Numbered from the stretch's first letter, positions 50,768 through 60,508 are shown. The stretch is DNA of 64,000 nucleotides from Gammaproteobacteria bacterium (GCA_041395725.1 JAWKZW010000001.1:310001-374000); one strand, 5' to 3'. Translations and numbers: made by a program. Notes: generated by a model not told the origin, from the sequence alone.

Positions 50768-52777
50768 ATGTGTGGAATCGCGGGTATTTTACATGCCGAC
50801 TCAGGAACCAGTCCGGACCCTCAGCTATTGGTCAATATGGCCGCCATCCAGCAGCACCGCGGGCCAGACGGTTTTGGCTATAAGACGTTGGACAACCACG
50901 GCGTCGGTTTCAGCCACGCCAGGCTATCTATCATCGATCTGGACGAGAGTCGTGGCAAACAGCCCTTTGTCAGTCAGGACGGCAACCTGCTGCTGGCCCA
51001 CAACGGAGAGTTTTACGATTATCAGCGCATCAGGGCGCGGCTGACCGCCGACGAAGCCCGCTTTCAGACCAAGAGTGACTCGGAAATCATCCTGCATCTT
51101 TACCCGCGCCTTGGCATGGAGAAAACCCTCGAACAGTTGCGCGGGGAATTCGCTTTCTCCCTGTACGATCGTGAGAACCAAACCCTGCACCTGGTGCGGG
51201 ACAGATTCGGCATCAAGCCACTGTACTGGACCCAGGTCAACGGTAAGCTCATCTTCGGTTCTGAACTGAAAGTTCTTTTTTCACATCCTGAGGTTAATCG
51301 GGAATTCACTCCCGAAGGGCTTTATCACCAGCTCATGCAGACCATGGTGCCCGGCACCACGGCGTTTAAAAACATCCACCAGGTAAAGCCCGGGCACATC
51401 GTCACCATTACCCGTAAGGACGGCCAGCTTCACGTCGCGGACAAGAAATACTGGGACCTGGATTTCCCCCGGGAAGCTGACCGAGCGCCCATGCAGGAAG
51501 AGCAGGCTGTGGAACTGGTACGGGAGGAATTACTCAACGCGGTGGCCCTGCGCCTGGAAGCCGACGTGCCGGTGGGCAGCTACCTGTCCGGGGGCATCGA
51601 CTCCTGCGCCATTATCGGCCTGGCCTCCGCCTGCCGCCAGGGCCCGGTCAAGGCCTTCACCATCGGTTTCGACAACAAGGACTATGACGAGAGTCCTATT
51701 GCCCGTCAGATGGCCGAGCGCTGCGGCGCTGACCAGGACATCATGATGTTGTCAGGTAACGAACTCTATGGTCATTTCGAAGAGACTATCTGGCACACCG
51801 AGCGAAGCATCTACAACACGCTGGCAGTGGCGAAGTTCCTCATGAGCCGGCATGTCAACGAGAACAACTACAAGGTAGTGATGACCGGCGAAGGGTCGGA
51901 TGAGTTGTTCGGGGGCTACCCGGCATTTCGCCGTGACATGTTCCTGCACGGTCTCGACAGCCTCGACGAAAAAGAAAAGCAGCATTGGCACAGCCTGCTG
52001 GACGAGAGCAATGCGCTGTTCAGCGGCGCCATGCTGGCCCGCGAGCAGGTGGACGACCCGGATCTGCATTTCAAGGTAGGATTTACACCCTCCTGCCTGC
52101 AGCCCTGGCTGGCGTGCGGAGAACTGGTCCCCGCCCTGCTGAATAAGGACATGCGGGAAACCCTCAAGGATTACAGACCCGGTGCGGCGATCGCGGAAAC
52201 TCTCGACACCGAGCAACTGAAAGGTCGTCACGCGCTGGACAAGGCTCAGTATGTCTGGTGCAAGACCATGCTGGAAGGCCAGATTCTGACCTGGGGCGGA
52301 GATCGCGTCGACATGGCCAACTCCATGGAAGCGAGACCAGCCTTTCTCGATCACCACCTGGCGAAGATGGCTGTCAGCCTGCCGCCCGAACTGCGCATCA
52401 AAGGCCGCACAGAGAAGTATGTGTTGCGGGAAGCGATGAAGGGTATCCTGCCCGAGGTATTGTACAAGCGGGAGAAATTTGCCTTCATGGCACCGCCGGC
52501 CCATACCGACCAGGTCAAATGGCAACAGATGAAGAACCTCTCAACCCGGCTCTTGAGCGACGAGGCGATCGATCGTTCTGGATTACTCTGTGCAGACGGG
52601 GTAAGGGCACTGTTTAGTCGTCATGAAGACAAGGCCACCGTGGCAGCGGAGCAGGTGCAGATCGATGCTGTCATCAATCACATGCTGTGCGTACAGATCA
52701 TGCATGAGAAGTTCATCGAGCAGGATATTCCGGCCCTTGCCGCCCGACGGGCCAGACAGTTGAATTGGGCGGCCTGA
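50768..52777 (+). CDS. asnB: Asparagine-synthase-like glutamine amidotransferase
   Basis: 669 residues. The class II glutaminase domain begins with the catalytic Cys (MCGIAGILH) and has QHRGPDGFG, FSHARLSIID and LLAHNGEFYDY. The synthetase domain has the PP-loop YLSGGIDSCAI, EGSDELFGGYPAFRRD, and SMEARPAFLDH. It transfers ammonia from glutamine to an acyl-adenylate. It is longer than E. coli AsnB (554) with an extended C-terminus, as in the AsnB-like group used for modified amino acids or small metabolites. AGGAGA precedes the start. Lying between a carbamoyltransferase and an N-carbamoyl hydrolase, it may amidate a substrate other than aspartate. The asnB symbol denotes family only. Confidence 0.88.
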   Translation: MCGIAGILHADSGTSPDPQLLVNMAAIQQHRGPDGFGYKTLDNHGVGFSHARLSIIDLDESRGKQPFVSQDGNLLLAHNGEFYDYQRIRARLTADEARFQTKSDSEIILHLYPRLGMEKTLEQLRGEFAFSLYDRENQTLHLVRDRFGIKPLYWTQVNGKLIFGSELKVLFSHPEVNREFTPEGLYHQLMQTMVPGTTAFKNIHQVKPGHIVTITRKDGQLHVADKKYWDLDFPREADRAPMQEEQAVELVREELLNAVALRLEADVPVGSYLSGGIDSCAIIGLASACRQGPVKAFTIGFDNKDYDESPIARQMAERCGADQDIMMLSGNELYGHFEETIWHTERSIYNTLAVAKFLMSRHVNENNYKVVMTGEGSDELFGGYPAFRRDMFLHGLDSLDEKEKQHWHSLLDESNALFSGAMLAREQVDDPDLHFKVGFTPSCLQPWLACGELVPALLNKDMRETLKDYRPGAAIAETLDTEQLKGRHALDKAQYVWCKTMLEGQILTWGGDRVDMANSMEARPAFLDHHLAKMAVSLPPELRIKGRTEKYVLREAMKGILPEVLYKREKFAFMAPPAHTDQVKWQQMKNLSTRLLSDEAIDRSGLLCADGVRALFSRHEDKATVAAEQVQIDAVINHMLCVQIMHEKFIEQDIPALAARRARQLNWAA

Positions 52778-52832
52778 GGAAATTCCCGGTTTAAGAACTT
52801 TCATTCCATCGCGTGAGGCTTGGTACAGACTG

Positions 52833-54077
52833 ATGACACTGAAAATAAATCTGGAACGGGTTCAGAATGATCTCTATGCTCTGGCGCGAATCGGCTACAA
52901 CCCGGAAGACCAGGGCATCTACCGACAGGGTTTCAGCCAGGCTGACATGGAGGCCCGTGACTGGCTCAGCAAACGGATGAGCGAACTGGACCTCGAGCCC
53001 CACATGGATGGCGCCGGCAACGTCATTGGCCGACTGGGAGACAAAAGCAAGAAAGCCCTGTTGATAGGCTCGCACCTGGATTCAGTGCCCGCAGGCGGCA
53101 TGTTTGACGGCGTACTTGGCGTGATTGCAGGGCTCGAGTGCATTCGGGTCCTGCAGGAGAACCAGATCCCGTTGAAACACGCCGTGGAGGTCGTGGCAAC
53201 CAGCGAGGAAGAGGGCCGCTTCGGCGGCATGCTGGGCTCCCAGGCACTGACCGGCCAGCTGACGCTGGACTGGCTGGAGCGGGCTCAGGACGCTTCCGGA
53301 GAATCCCTGCGGGAAGCCATGGCCAAATGCCAGCTGCGCTACCACCATGCCATGGAAGCAGCGCGGGATCCCAAAACCCTGGTGGGCTTCCTGGAGCTGC
53401 ACATCGAACAGGGCCCGGTGCTGGAAAAAGCCCGCCAGGACATCGGCGTGGTAGAGGGCATCTCCGGCGTTTTCAAATGGCTGATCAAGTTCAAGGGCAA
53501 GGCCGATCACGCCGGCACCGCGCCTATGGACCTGCGCAGCGACGCCTTTATGGGCGTCGCGGATTTTGCCCATGAAATTTCCCGCATAATCGACGAAGAA
53601 GGCACTGATAAAACCCGCCTGACTATCGGCCGCGTCGAACTGAAACCCGGCTACGCACACACTGTTCCGGGCGAGGCGGAATTCACCCTGGTAGGCAGGG
53701 ATATGTCGGAGACAGTCATGACGGAACTGGCGAACAGCTGTCGCAAGGTACTTTCCTCCATTGCCCGGCGGCACAGACTGATGTTCGAGTACGACCAGAT
53801 GAGCTGGCTGGAACCCAAGCACTGCGACCCCGGTATGATTGACCTGTTGAAGCGCCACGCCGAGAAGCTGGAATACGATACTATCGTCATGCCCAGCGGC
53901 GCAGGACACGACGCCCAGTTTTTTACCGACATCATCCCGACCGGACTACTTTTCATACCGAGTGTCGGCGGAGTCAGCCACGCACCGGACGAGTGGAGCC
54001 ACTGGCATGACGTGGAAAAAGGCTGCAACGTGCTGCTTGCTGCAACACTGGAGCTTGTCGCCGAAGGTTACGGCTAG
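52833..54077 (+). CDS. M20-family N-carbamoyl-L-amino-acid/allantoate amidohydrolase
   Basis: 414 residues of the AllC/HyuC type. Metal ligands and catalytic residues are in order: IGSHLDSVPAGGMFDG (His, Asp), TSEEEGRFGG (catalytic Glu pair), LELHIEQGPVLE (His), KADHAGTAPMDLRSD in the lid/dimer domain, and VGGVSHAPDEWSHWHD (final His). These di-metal enzymes hydrolyse ureido groups (N-carbamoyl amino acids, allantoate, ureidoglycine), releasing CO2 and ammonia. As the last gene of this operon it would undo, or follow, the reaction type of the carbamoyltransferase. The two operations together suggest handling of a ureido compound. Exact substrate unresolved. Confidence 0.92.
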   Translation: MTLKINLERVQNDLYALARIGYNPEDQGIYRQGFSQADMEARDWLSKRMSELDLEPHMDGAGNVIGRLGDKSKKALLIGSHLDSVPAGGMFDGVLGVIAGLECIRVLQENQIPLKHAVEVVATSEEEGRFGGMLGSQALTGQLTLDWLERAQDASGESLREAMAKCQLRYHHAMEAARDPKTLVGFLELHIEQGPVLEKARQDIGVVEGISGVFKWLIKFKGKADHAGTAPMDLRSDAFMGVADFAHEISRIIDEEGTDKTRLTIGRVELKPGYAHTVPGEAEFTLVGRDMSETVMTELANSCRKVLSSIARRHRLMFEYDQMSWLEPKHCDPGMIDLLKRHAEKLEYDTIVMPSGAGHDAQFFTDIIPTGLLFIPSVGGVSHAPDEWSHWHDVEKGCNVLLAATLELVAEGYG

Positions 54078-54194
54078 AGAACCCAGGCGGCAAAAAAATA
54101 GCCGCATAACATAAATAGACGCCCTGTGTGCAGATTCTTGTGCTCAGGTTAAAAACACCGTAGAGCAGACCTGAAACCTCTTTACGGGATCAGG

Positions 54195-54222
54195 GAGCCT
54201 CTGCGCAATTAATCAGAGGCTC
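54195..54222. terminator. Repeat-family hairpin (copy D), possible operon terminator
   Basis: GAGCCTCTG and CAGAGGCTC form a perfect nine-base stem around CGCAATTAAT, 118 bp after the M20 stop. The loop and stem match the right arm of the palindromic repeat family. The rest of 54078-54456 holds nothing else recognisable. Confidence 0.5.
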
Positions 54223-54456
54223 CTTCGGACTGCCCGGCCCCTCTCAAAGTCCAACTTTTCCATTAATGACTTGCGAAACACAACAACTTTCGCGAAGCTT
54301 GCCGGATACTGCGGCGCAGCTAAGCTGACAGCGCGGCCAAAATTACGGTAGCTGCCGCTCCCAGGACCGCGCCAGAAAACATAACAACACGGCTACTCCG
54401 AGCAGACGAACACCGGCGCCATGGTTCTCCACTGGCAGCCGCTTTCGAGGTGTCTC

Positions 54457-57129
54457 ATGACCCTGTTTGCCATTCTTCTCACTTTATTTCTGCTGGCCGG
54501 CTCGGTGCTGGGCTGGGTTGCGTTCCTCAAGATCAGAACCCTGACCGGGCAGCTGGATCTATTGCACAGTACCCTCCGATCGGTCGCCAATCGACTCGAC
54601 GAACTCGACCCGGATTCCAGCGCCCATTCAATCGGGCTGCCCGATGACTTTGCAAAAATTCCCGGGGCACGCCGGTCCCAATCGCCGGCCAGCGCCCCGT
54701 CGAAACAGAATGAAACCGTGAACACCGCCGCACGTGCCAGAGACGCAGAGCTGTGGAGCGGCGTACGCAAGGCCGGACTCGCAGCCGGGTCGGCAGCCAA
54801 ACGTGAGACCTCCCGACCGCCCCTAAACCCGTTTGGCTGGCTTGCATCAGTCAAAGACCAGTGGATGATCTGGCTGGGGGGCCTGTCGGTCTCCCTGGCG
54901 GGCATATTCCTGGTGCGCTATTCCATCGAGCAGGGGCTTCTGGGCCCGGCGGCCCGGGTTACGGTCGGCATCCTGGCCGGCCTGGCACTGCACGGGCTGG
55001 CCGAATGGCTGCGACGCCATAACAAAGGACACTACAACGCTTTTGCCGCCCTGGCCGGTGGCGCCAGTATCACCCTGTATGCAGCCCTGCTTGCCGCCCT
55101 GCTGCTTTACGGGTTACTGCCACCCTTACTGGTATTCGGCTTACTGGCCCTGATTTCGCTGCTCACCCTGTCACTGGCCCTGGTCCACGGGCCGGTGCTG
55201 GCCATTCTGGGGATACTGGGCGCCTATATCGTACCCCTGCTGGTGGATACCGGCAGTGACAGTATCCTGGGCCTTTATCTTTACAGCCTGATCATCACCG
55301 CGGCGGCCATTTTCCTGATGCGGCGGGTCTACCGACCGTGGCTGTGGCTGGGCATGCTGACGGGCTCTCTGGGCTGGTGGTGCCTGTCGTTAACAACAGG
55401 CGACGCGGAGGGATTCCGCGGCTACTACCTCGCCGCCCTCACCTACCTGTTTCTGGCTTTGCCTGAGGGCGACTGGGCGCTGCAGAAAAACCCGCAGCCC
55501 GGTACAAGCAGGAGTCCGGCCGACGGGCTCCTGCTGCGCTCCGTCGCACTGCTGGTCCTCGCATTTGGAATCAGCATTCAATTTGAGAGATCTGTAGCTG
55601 ATTCGCTTTTTTACTGGACCCCCCTGGTGGTTATTCTGCTCCTCGCCGGTGGCAGTCGCCCCGCCCTGCAATGGGTTCCCGTTGGCGCTCTGGCGATCCA
55701 GTTGCTGGCCTGGTTCGGACGCGGCCTGGAGCCTGGCAACGGCTGGCAGCTTGCCGGATTGCATGACGCAGACCAGGCCAGCTTCCTGGTCTACGCCGGC
55801 TGGATGACGGCGCTGCATGTCGCGCTGGGCGGCTACAACTACCTGAGAAGCCGTCATGCCCTGTGGGTCGCCATGATAGTTCTGGCTCCCCTGGCCTGGT
55901 TGTCCCTGAGCTACCTGCTGGTGACCGATCTGTCGCAATCGGTGTACTGGGGAGCCCTGGCAGTACTGCTGGGGATGGGCTACCTGGGACTGGCATTCTG
56001 GAGGCTCCACCGCTCAGCGGAAAGGGCCGATTCCGACCAGCCACGGGACAGCGCGATAAACGTGTGGCTGATACTGGGCGGTCACTTCGGCTACGCGCTG
56101 GCGGTAGCCATAGTACTGCGAGAAGCAAGCCTGACCCTGGCCCTGGCAACGCAGCTGATTTCACTGACCTGGCTGATGGGCAGATTCCAGCTTCCAGCGC
56201 TGGGGCTGCTGGTTAAAGCGGTACTGGGCCTGGTGGTGGTCAGACTTACCCTCAATCCCTGGCTCCTCAGCTATTCCAACGAGGTTCACTGGTCCCTGTG
56301 GACGTACGGTGGATCGACGCTGCTGGCCGGCCTTGCCTGCCGCCTTGCCAGCGGCGAACCGGCGCTGCGCAAATGGCTGGAGGCAGCCACCCTGCATCTG
56401 CTGGTGCTCACCCTCTGGGCCGAGACCCGCTACTGGCTCTACGAGGGCAATGTTTATGCCCTGCGTTTTGAACTGACAGAATTCGCCATCAATACCGCAG
56501 CCTGGTCGAGCCTGGCCCTGGTTTACTATCGTCGCCACCTGACAGGCCAACTGCTTGCCGGCTGGTACCTGCTGGCGTCCAGGCTGCTTCTCTGCCTGTC
56601 GATTTTCAGCTATGCGCTGGTTCTGTTCCCGCTCAATCCTGCCTGGGGTGGCGAGCAGGTTGGCAGCACGCCGATCTTCAACCTGCTGCTGCTGGCATTC
56701 GGCTACCCGGTACTGGTCAGCATCCTGCTGTTTCGTTTTTATGATCCACGCCTCAAGCGCCATTTCGCCTACGCCGGCTGCCTGACCGGATTCATCTTCG
56801 TGAACCTGGAAATCCGCCATCTGTGGCAGGAGTCGATCAATCTCAACCTGCCGACCGGCAACGGCGAACTGTATACCTACACCATCGTCTGGCTGTTGTT
56901 CTCCATCCTGGTATTGCTCGCGGGGTCACTGCGTTATGGCAGAACCGTCTATCAGGGCGGCATGGCACTTTTACTGCTGGTGGTGGCGAAAATTTTTCTG
57001 GTGGACATGGCGGACCTGGAAGGCCTGCTGCGGGTAACCACGTTCATGGGGCTCGGGCTCAGCCTGCTTGGCCTTGCCTACCTGTACCAACGCTTCAATC
57101 TTACTCCGGGAGCAAGTGATCCGGAGTAG
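54457..57129 (+). CDS. DUF2339 large multispanning membrane protein
   Basis: About 890 residues from ATG 54457, with GAGGTG upstream; the frame opens earlier at 54421. After an N-terminal helix and a polar linker (residues about 45-135, Ser/Pro/Arg-rich) come more than twenty hydrophobic helices in hairpin pairs. The segment WLGGLSVSLAGIFLVRYSIEQGLLGPAARVTVG and the LRRHNKGHYNAFAALAGGASITLYAAL region are characteristic of DUF2339. No function is established; size and topology suggest a transporter-like or envelope scaffold. Ends just before repeat copy E. Confidence 0.85.
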   Translation: MTLFAILLTLFLLAGSVLGWVAFLKIRTLTGQLDLLHSTLRSVANRLDELDPDSSAHSIGLPDDFAKIPGARRSQSPASAPSKQNETVNTAARARDAELWSGVRKAGLAAGSAAKRETSRPPLNPFGWLASVKDQWMIWLGGLSVSLAGIFLVRYSIEQGLLGPAARVTVGILAGLALHGLAEWLRRHNKGHYNAFAALAGGASITLYAALLAALLLYGLLPPLLVFGLLALISLLTLSLALVHGPVLAILGILGAYIVPLLVDTGSDSILGLYLYSLIITAAAIFLMRRVYRPWLWLGMLTGSLGWWCLSLTTGDAEGFRGYYLAALTYLFLALPEGDWALQKNPQPGTSRSPADGLLLRSVALLVLAFGISIQFERSVADSLFYWTPLVVILLLAGGSRPALQWVPVGALAIQLLAWFGRGLEPGNGWQLAGLHDADQASFLVYAGWMTALHVALGGYNYLRSRHALWVAMIVLAPLAWLSLSYLLVTDLSQSVYWGALAVLLGMGYLGLAFWRLHRSAERADSDQPRDSAINVWLILGGHFGYALAVAIVLREASLTLALATQLISLTWLMGRFQLPALGLLVKAVLGLVVVRLTLNPWLLSYSNEVHWSLWTYGGSTLLAGLACRLASGEPALRKWLEAATLHLLVLTLWAETRYWLYEGNVYALRFELTEFAINTAAWSSLALVYYRRHLTGQLLAGWYLLASRLLLCLSIFSYALVLFPLNPAWGGEQVGSTPIFNLLLLAFGYPVLVSILLFRFYDPRLKRHFAYAGCLTGFIFVNLEIRHLWQESINLNLPTGNGELYTYTIVWLLFSILVLLAGSLRYGRTVYQGGMALLLLVVAKIFLVDMADLEGLLRVTTFMGLGLSLLGLAYLYQRFNLTPGASDPE

Positions 57130-57137
57130 GGCAGGAG

Positions 57138-57180
57138 ACCTCTGGTTAAGCAGCCTCTGATTAAGTACCACGACGCTCTG
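57138..57180. repeat. Palindromic repeat family, copy E (tandem left arms)
   Basis: Two left arms in series, ACCTCTGGTTAAG (57138-57150) and CCTCTGATTAAGTACCAC (from 57154), followed by ACGCTCTGCG. The right arm is not found; GC-rich inverted sequence follows (to about 57260). Confidence 0.65.
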
Positions 57181-57339
57181 CGGGAGCCTGTCAGGCGCTA
57201 CTGCGCGGCGTCGTGTGCAGGGAAGGGTTACTCCCTTGCCAGGCATGACAACGCCGCGGTGATGCCTTCAGACGATCGCTGGCATGGCGAATTGACGCGG
57301 GCGGTTTCAGATTGTCCTGTTTGGGCGTATGATGTTTCT

Positions 57340-58761
57340 ATGTGCGGATTATTGCGCCAAACACCTTCTTCCGGCAGCTGCATAACAAGATGCTGGCTGG
57401 TGGTCGTACTGCTGCTGGCGGTTGCACCACTCAAGGCACAGGACGTCTGGCTGGTGGATCTGCAGGGTGCTATCGGCCCCGCCAGTGCCGATTTTGTCAT
57501 GCGCTCCCTGGACGACGCGGCCGCCGCTGAAGCCGCGCTGGTCGTTCTGCGCCTGGACACACCGGGCGGGCTGGATCTGGCCATGCGGGACATCATCCGC
57601 AGCATACTGGCCTCACCGGTCCCGGTCGCAGGCTGGGTGGCACCGGGCGGCGCCAGAGCCGCCAGCGCCGGCACCTATATCATGTATGCCAGTCATTTCG
57701 CCGCCATGGCGCAGGCCACCAATATCGGCTCCTCTACACCGGTCAACCTGGGTGGCGAAGGGGGGCCTTTCCCACTGCCCACCATGCCGGAACAGCCGGC
57801 CTCTGACGACGAAGAGGAAGCAGACCAGGAAGCGGCACCGTCTTCACTGCCCGGTACCGCGATGGAGCGCAAAGTGCTCAATGACGCGGTGGCTTATATC
57901 AGAGCCCTGGCGGAACTGCGGGGCAGAAACGCCGAGTGGGCCGAGCAGACGGTCGTCGAGGCAGCCAACCTGCCCGCCTCCGAGGCGCTGGAGCTGGGCG
58001 TCGTCGATCTGATGGCAGACGACATCTATGATCTCCTCGCCCGACTCAACGGCCGCTCAACCACCATCGACGGACGCTCTGTAACCCTGGCCCTGAACGA
58101 CCCGGTTATCACGCTGGTGGAACCGGACTGGCGAGAGAAATTCCTGGCCATGATTACCGACCCCAACGTGGCCTATATTCTGCTTATGATCGGCATCTAC
58201 GGGCTGATACTTGAATTCTATAATCCGGGCATGGGACTGCCAGGCATCACTGGTGTTATCTGCCTGTTGCTGGGAGCCTTCGCCCTGCAGATGCTGCCCA
58301 TCAACTATGCCGGTCTGGCACTGATTATCGTCGGCATCGGACTGATGGTGGTGGAAGCCCTGTCGCCAAGTTTTGGCGTCTTCGGTCTCGGCGGTGTGGC
58401 TGCCTTTGTACTGGGGTCGGTCATGCTGATGGATACCGAAATGGAGGCCTTCCAGATCTCCCTGGCGATTATCGGCGCCTTCGCGGCCGCTTCGGCGGGG
58501 GTATTCTTTTTCGCGCTGGGGGCCGTCTTCACGTCGCGGCACCGGCGTGTAACAACCGGCATGGAGAGTATGCCGGGCAGCGTGGCCATTGCTAACGAAG
58601 ACTTCAATGGCGAAGGCCATGTTCGCGCCTTCAGTGAAAACTGGAAGGCCATTTCCGATCTCCCGGTCAAAAAAGGGCAGGAACTTGAAATTACTGGCGT
58701 TGACGGGTTGACGCTGACCGTCACCCACCGGCAACCCGGACCAGACACAGAAGAGGGCTAG
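57340..58761 (+). CDS. NfeD-type membrane serine protease (NfeD1b-like)
   Basis: About 473 residues from ATG 57340 (frame open to 57259). A signal anchor (WLVVVLLLAVAPLKA) is followed by a ClpP-class serine protease domain: LRLDTPGGLDLAMRDII and GARAASAGTYIMYASH, with Ser in SAGTY as nucleophile and the Lys in MERKVLNDAVAYI as general base. An acidic loop follows (DDEEEADQE). Next come four to five membrane helices (GLILEFYNPGMGLPGITGVI is the family hallmark) and a C-terminal OB-fold NfeD domain (GSVAIANEDF...GHVRAFSENW). Partner of the following slipin gene; the pair acts in membrane quality control. Confidence 0.92.
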   Translation: MCGLLRQTPSSGSCITRCWLVVVLLLAVAPLKAQDVWLVDLQGAIGPASADFVMRSLDDAAAAEAALVVLRLDTPGGLDLAMRDIIRSILASPVPVAGWVAPGGARAASAGTYIMYASHFAAMAQATNIGSSTPVNLGGEGGPFPLPTMPEQPASDDEEEADQEAAPSSLPGTAMERKVLNDAVAYIRALAELRGRNAEWAEQTVVEAANLPASEALELGVVDLMADDIYDLLARLNGRSTTIDGRSVTLALNDPVITLVEPDWREKFLAMITDPNVAYILLMIGIYGLILEFYNPGMGLPGITGVICLLLGAFALQMLPINYAGLALIIVGIGLMVVEALSPSFGVFGLGGVAAFVLGSVMLMDTEMEAFQISLAIIGAFAAASAGVFFFALGAVFTSRHRRVTTGMESMPGSVAIANEDFNGEGHVRAFSENWKAISDLPVKKGQELEITGVDGLTLTVTHRQPGPDTEEG

Positions 58762-58765
58762 GCTT

Positions 58766-59518
58766 ATGCAATCATTTTTAGTAGTGCTGACCACTATCGT
58801 CCTGATCCTGCTCGTCAGCTCATTTCGAGTGCTGCGGGAATACGACCGGGGCGTCATTTTCCTGCTTGGTCGTTTTTATAAAGTGAAAGGCCCCGGGCTC
58901 ATCCTCGTCATCCCGTTTTTCCAGCAAATGGTCAAAGTGGATTTACGCACCGTCGTCTGGGATATCCCGACCCAGGACCTGATCACCCGCGACAATGTCT
59001 CGGTCAAGGTTAATGCCGTGCTGTACTTCCGGGTGGTTGACCCGCAAAAAGCCATCATCAACGTGGAAGACTTCATGGAAGCCACCGGTCAGCTGGCCCA
59101 GACCACATTGAGATCGGTGCTGGGGCAGCACGAGCTGGACGAACTGCTGGCAGAGCGGGAGCGGCTGAATGCCGACGTCCAGGGCATACTGGACATCCAG
59201 ACCGACGGCTGGGGAATCAAGGTCTCCAACGTGGAAATCAAGCACGTGGATCTGGACGAAAGCATGATCAGGGCCATCGCCAAGCAGGCTGAGGCAGAGC
59301 GGGAGCGACGAGCCAAGGTCATCCACGCCAGTGGTGAAGCGGAAGCGGCGAGGAAACTGGTGGAGGCAGCCACCCAGCTCGCCGAGCAACCGGAATCCAT
59401 GCAGCTTCGTTACCTGCAGACCCTGACGGAAATCGCCGGCGAGAAGAACTCCACCATCGTGTTCCCGCTGCCCATGGACATTATTGAGAATTTCAACAAG
59501 ATGTTGGGGAAAAAATAA
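58766..59518 (+). CDS. Slipin/stomatin-like SPFH protein
   Basis: 250 residues: membrane anchor (FLVVLTTIVLILLVSSF), SPFH domain (EYDRGVIFLLGRFYKVKGPGL, VPTQDLITRDNVSVKVNAVLYFRV, LRSVLGQHELDELLAERERLN), a coiled coil rich in Ala/Glu/Arg (AKQAEAERERRAKVIHASGEA), and an oligomerisation tail (STIVFPLPMDIIENF). It starts four bases after the NfeD stop. Slipin C-terminal peptides are known substrates of NfeD-type proteases in archaea. Forms ring-like assemblies on the inner membrane. Confidence 0.95.
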   Translation: MQSFLVVLTTIVLILLVSSFRVLREYDRGVIFLLGRFYKVKGPGLILVIPFFQQMVKVDLRTVVWDIPTQDLITRDNVSVKVNAVLYFRVVDPQKAIINVEDFMEATGQLAQTTLRSVLGQHELDELLAERERLNADVQGILDIQTDGWGIKVSNVEIKHVDLDESMIRAIAKQAEAERERRAKVIHASGEAEAARKLVEAATQLAEQPESMQLRYLQTLTEIAGEKNSTIVFPLPMDIIENFNKMLGKK

Positions 59519-59547
59519 TTGCTCTTGGCAGCCGGAGGGCTTCGAAG

Positions 59548-60405
59548 CTAGGACTGCTCTTCAGCTTCGGTCAGACGCTGTCGCCGGTTCTGTTCTTCGA
59601 CCAGGGCTGATTCGATATCCTGCAGCACGCCATCCACATCGGCGCTGCGTGTATCTTCAGCAAAAATACCGGTCAGTTTGACATCCGGATGTAATTCACC
59701 GTCCTCAAACAGCTTCCAGATTTCCTTGGCGTATTGGCTATTGAGCAATTCCGGCGCGAACTGGCCGTAGTAATTGCTTACGTTATTAACATCCCGTTCC
59801 AGCATCGCCTCGGCATTGTTATTAGCGGCCGCATCCACCGCCTGAGGGAGGTCGATAATGACCGGGCCGTCTTCACCGACCAATATATTGAATTCAGACA
59901 GGTCCCCATGAACCAGGCCCGCACAAAGCATGCGCACCACGTACCCCATGAGCTGAGCATGGTCTTTCAGAGCCTGTTCGGGTGACAGGGTGACCTCACT
60001 CAGGCGGGGCGCCACCGAGCCTTCACTGTCGGTTACCAGCTCCATCAGCAGCACGCCATCGACACAGCCATAAGGGCGGGGAACCCGCACGCCGGCATTG
60101 GCGAGCTTATAAAGCGCGTCTACCTCGGCAGTCTGCCAGGTTTGCTCCTGCTGCTCACGACCAAACTTTGAACCTTTGTCCATGGCGCGGGAGCGACGGC
60201 TATTACGTGTTTTGCGGCCTTCCCGATAGAGCACCGCCTGTTTGAAGCCACGCTTGGCGGCTTCTTTGTAGACTTTGGCGCAGCGGACCTCCGCGTTACA
60301 ACGCACCACATAGACATCGGCCTCCTTACCGCTCATCAGCCTGGTGATGACTTCATCAATCAGGCCTTCGTCGATCAGGGGCTGGATTCGTTTCGGAATT
60401 TTCAT
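59548..60405 (-). CDS. RIO1-like atypical serine kinase (bacterial PA4780-type)
   Basis: 285 residues. RIO kinase motifs: MSGKEADVYVV (nucleotide loop), RCAKVYKEA (Lys), SEFNILV following LVHGDL (catalytic Asp in HGDLSEFN), and IIDLPQAVD (metal-binding Asp). The flexible-loop segment KTRNSRRSRAMDKGSKFGRE is typical. Bacterial members stand alone and may phosphorylate ribosome-associated or unknown targets. The gene is convergent with slipin, 29 bp apart. Confidence 0.93.
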   Translation of the reverse strand: MKIPKRIQPLIDEGLIDEVITRLMSGKEADVYVVRCNAEVRCAKVYKEAAKRGFKQAVLYREGRKTRNSRRSRAMDKGSKFGREQQEQTWQTAEVDALYKLANAGVRVPRPYGCVDGVLLMELVTDSEGSVAPRLSEVTLSPEQALKDHAQLMGYVVRMLCAGLVHGDLSEFNILVGEDGPVIIDLPQAVDAAANNNAEAMLERDVNNVSNYYGQFAPELLNSQYAKEIWKLFEDGELHPDVKLTGIFAEDTRSADVDGVLQDIESALVEEQNRRQRLTEAEEQS

Positions 60406-60454
60406 GGCGCCTTTTTACAACATTTGGACCGGGGAAGAAACAACAAGGTTAAGT

Positions 60455-60508
60455 AACCACTGATTAATTTTGGAAACACTCTGCTCTGATTACCACTGAT
60501 CAGAGGTT
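60455..60508. repeat. Palindromic repeat family, copy F (degenerate)
   Basis: AACCACTGATTAATT and the right arm CACTGATCAGAGGTT pair imperfectly around ACACTCTGCTCTG. Lies upstream of the RIO gene and downstream of the GNAT gene. Confidence 0.6.
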
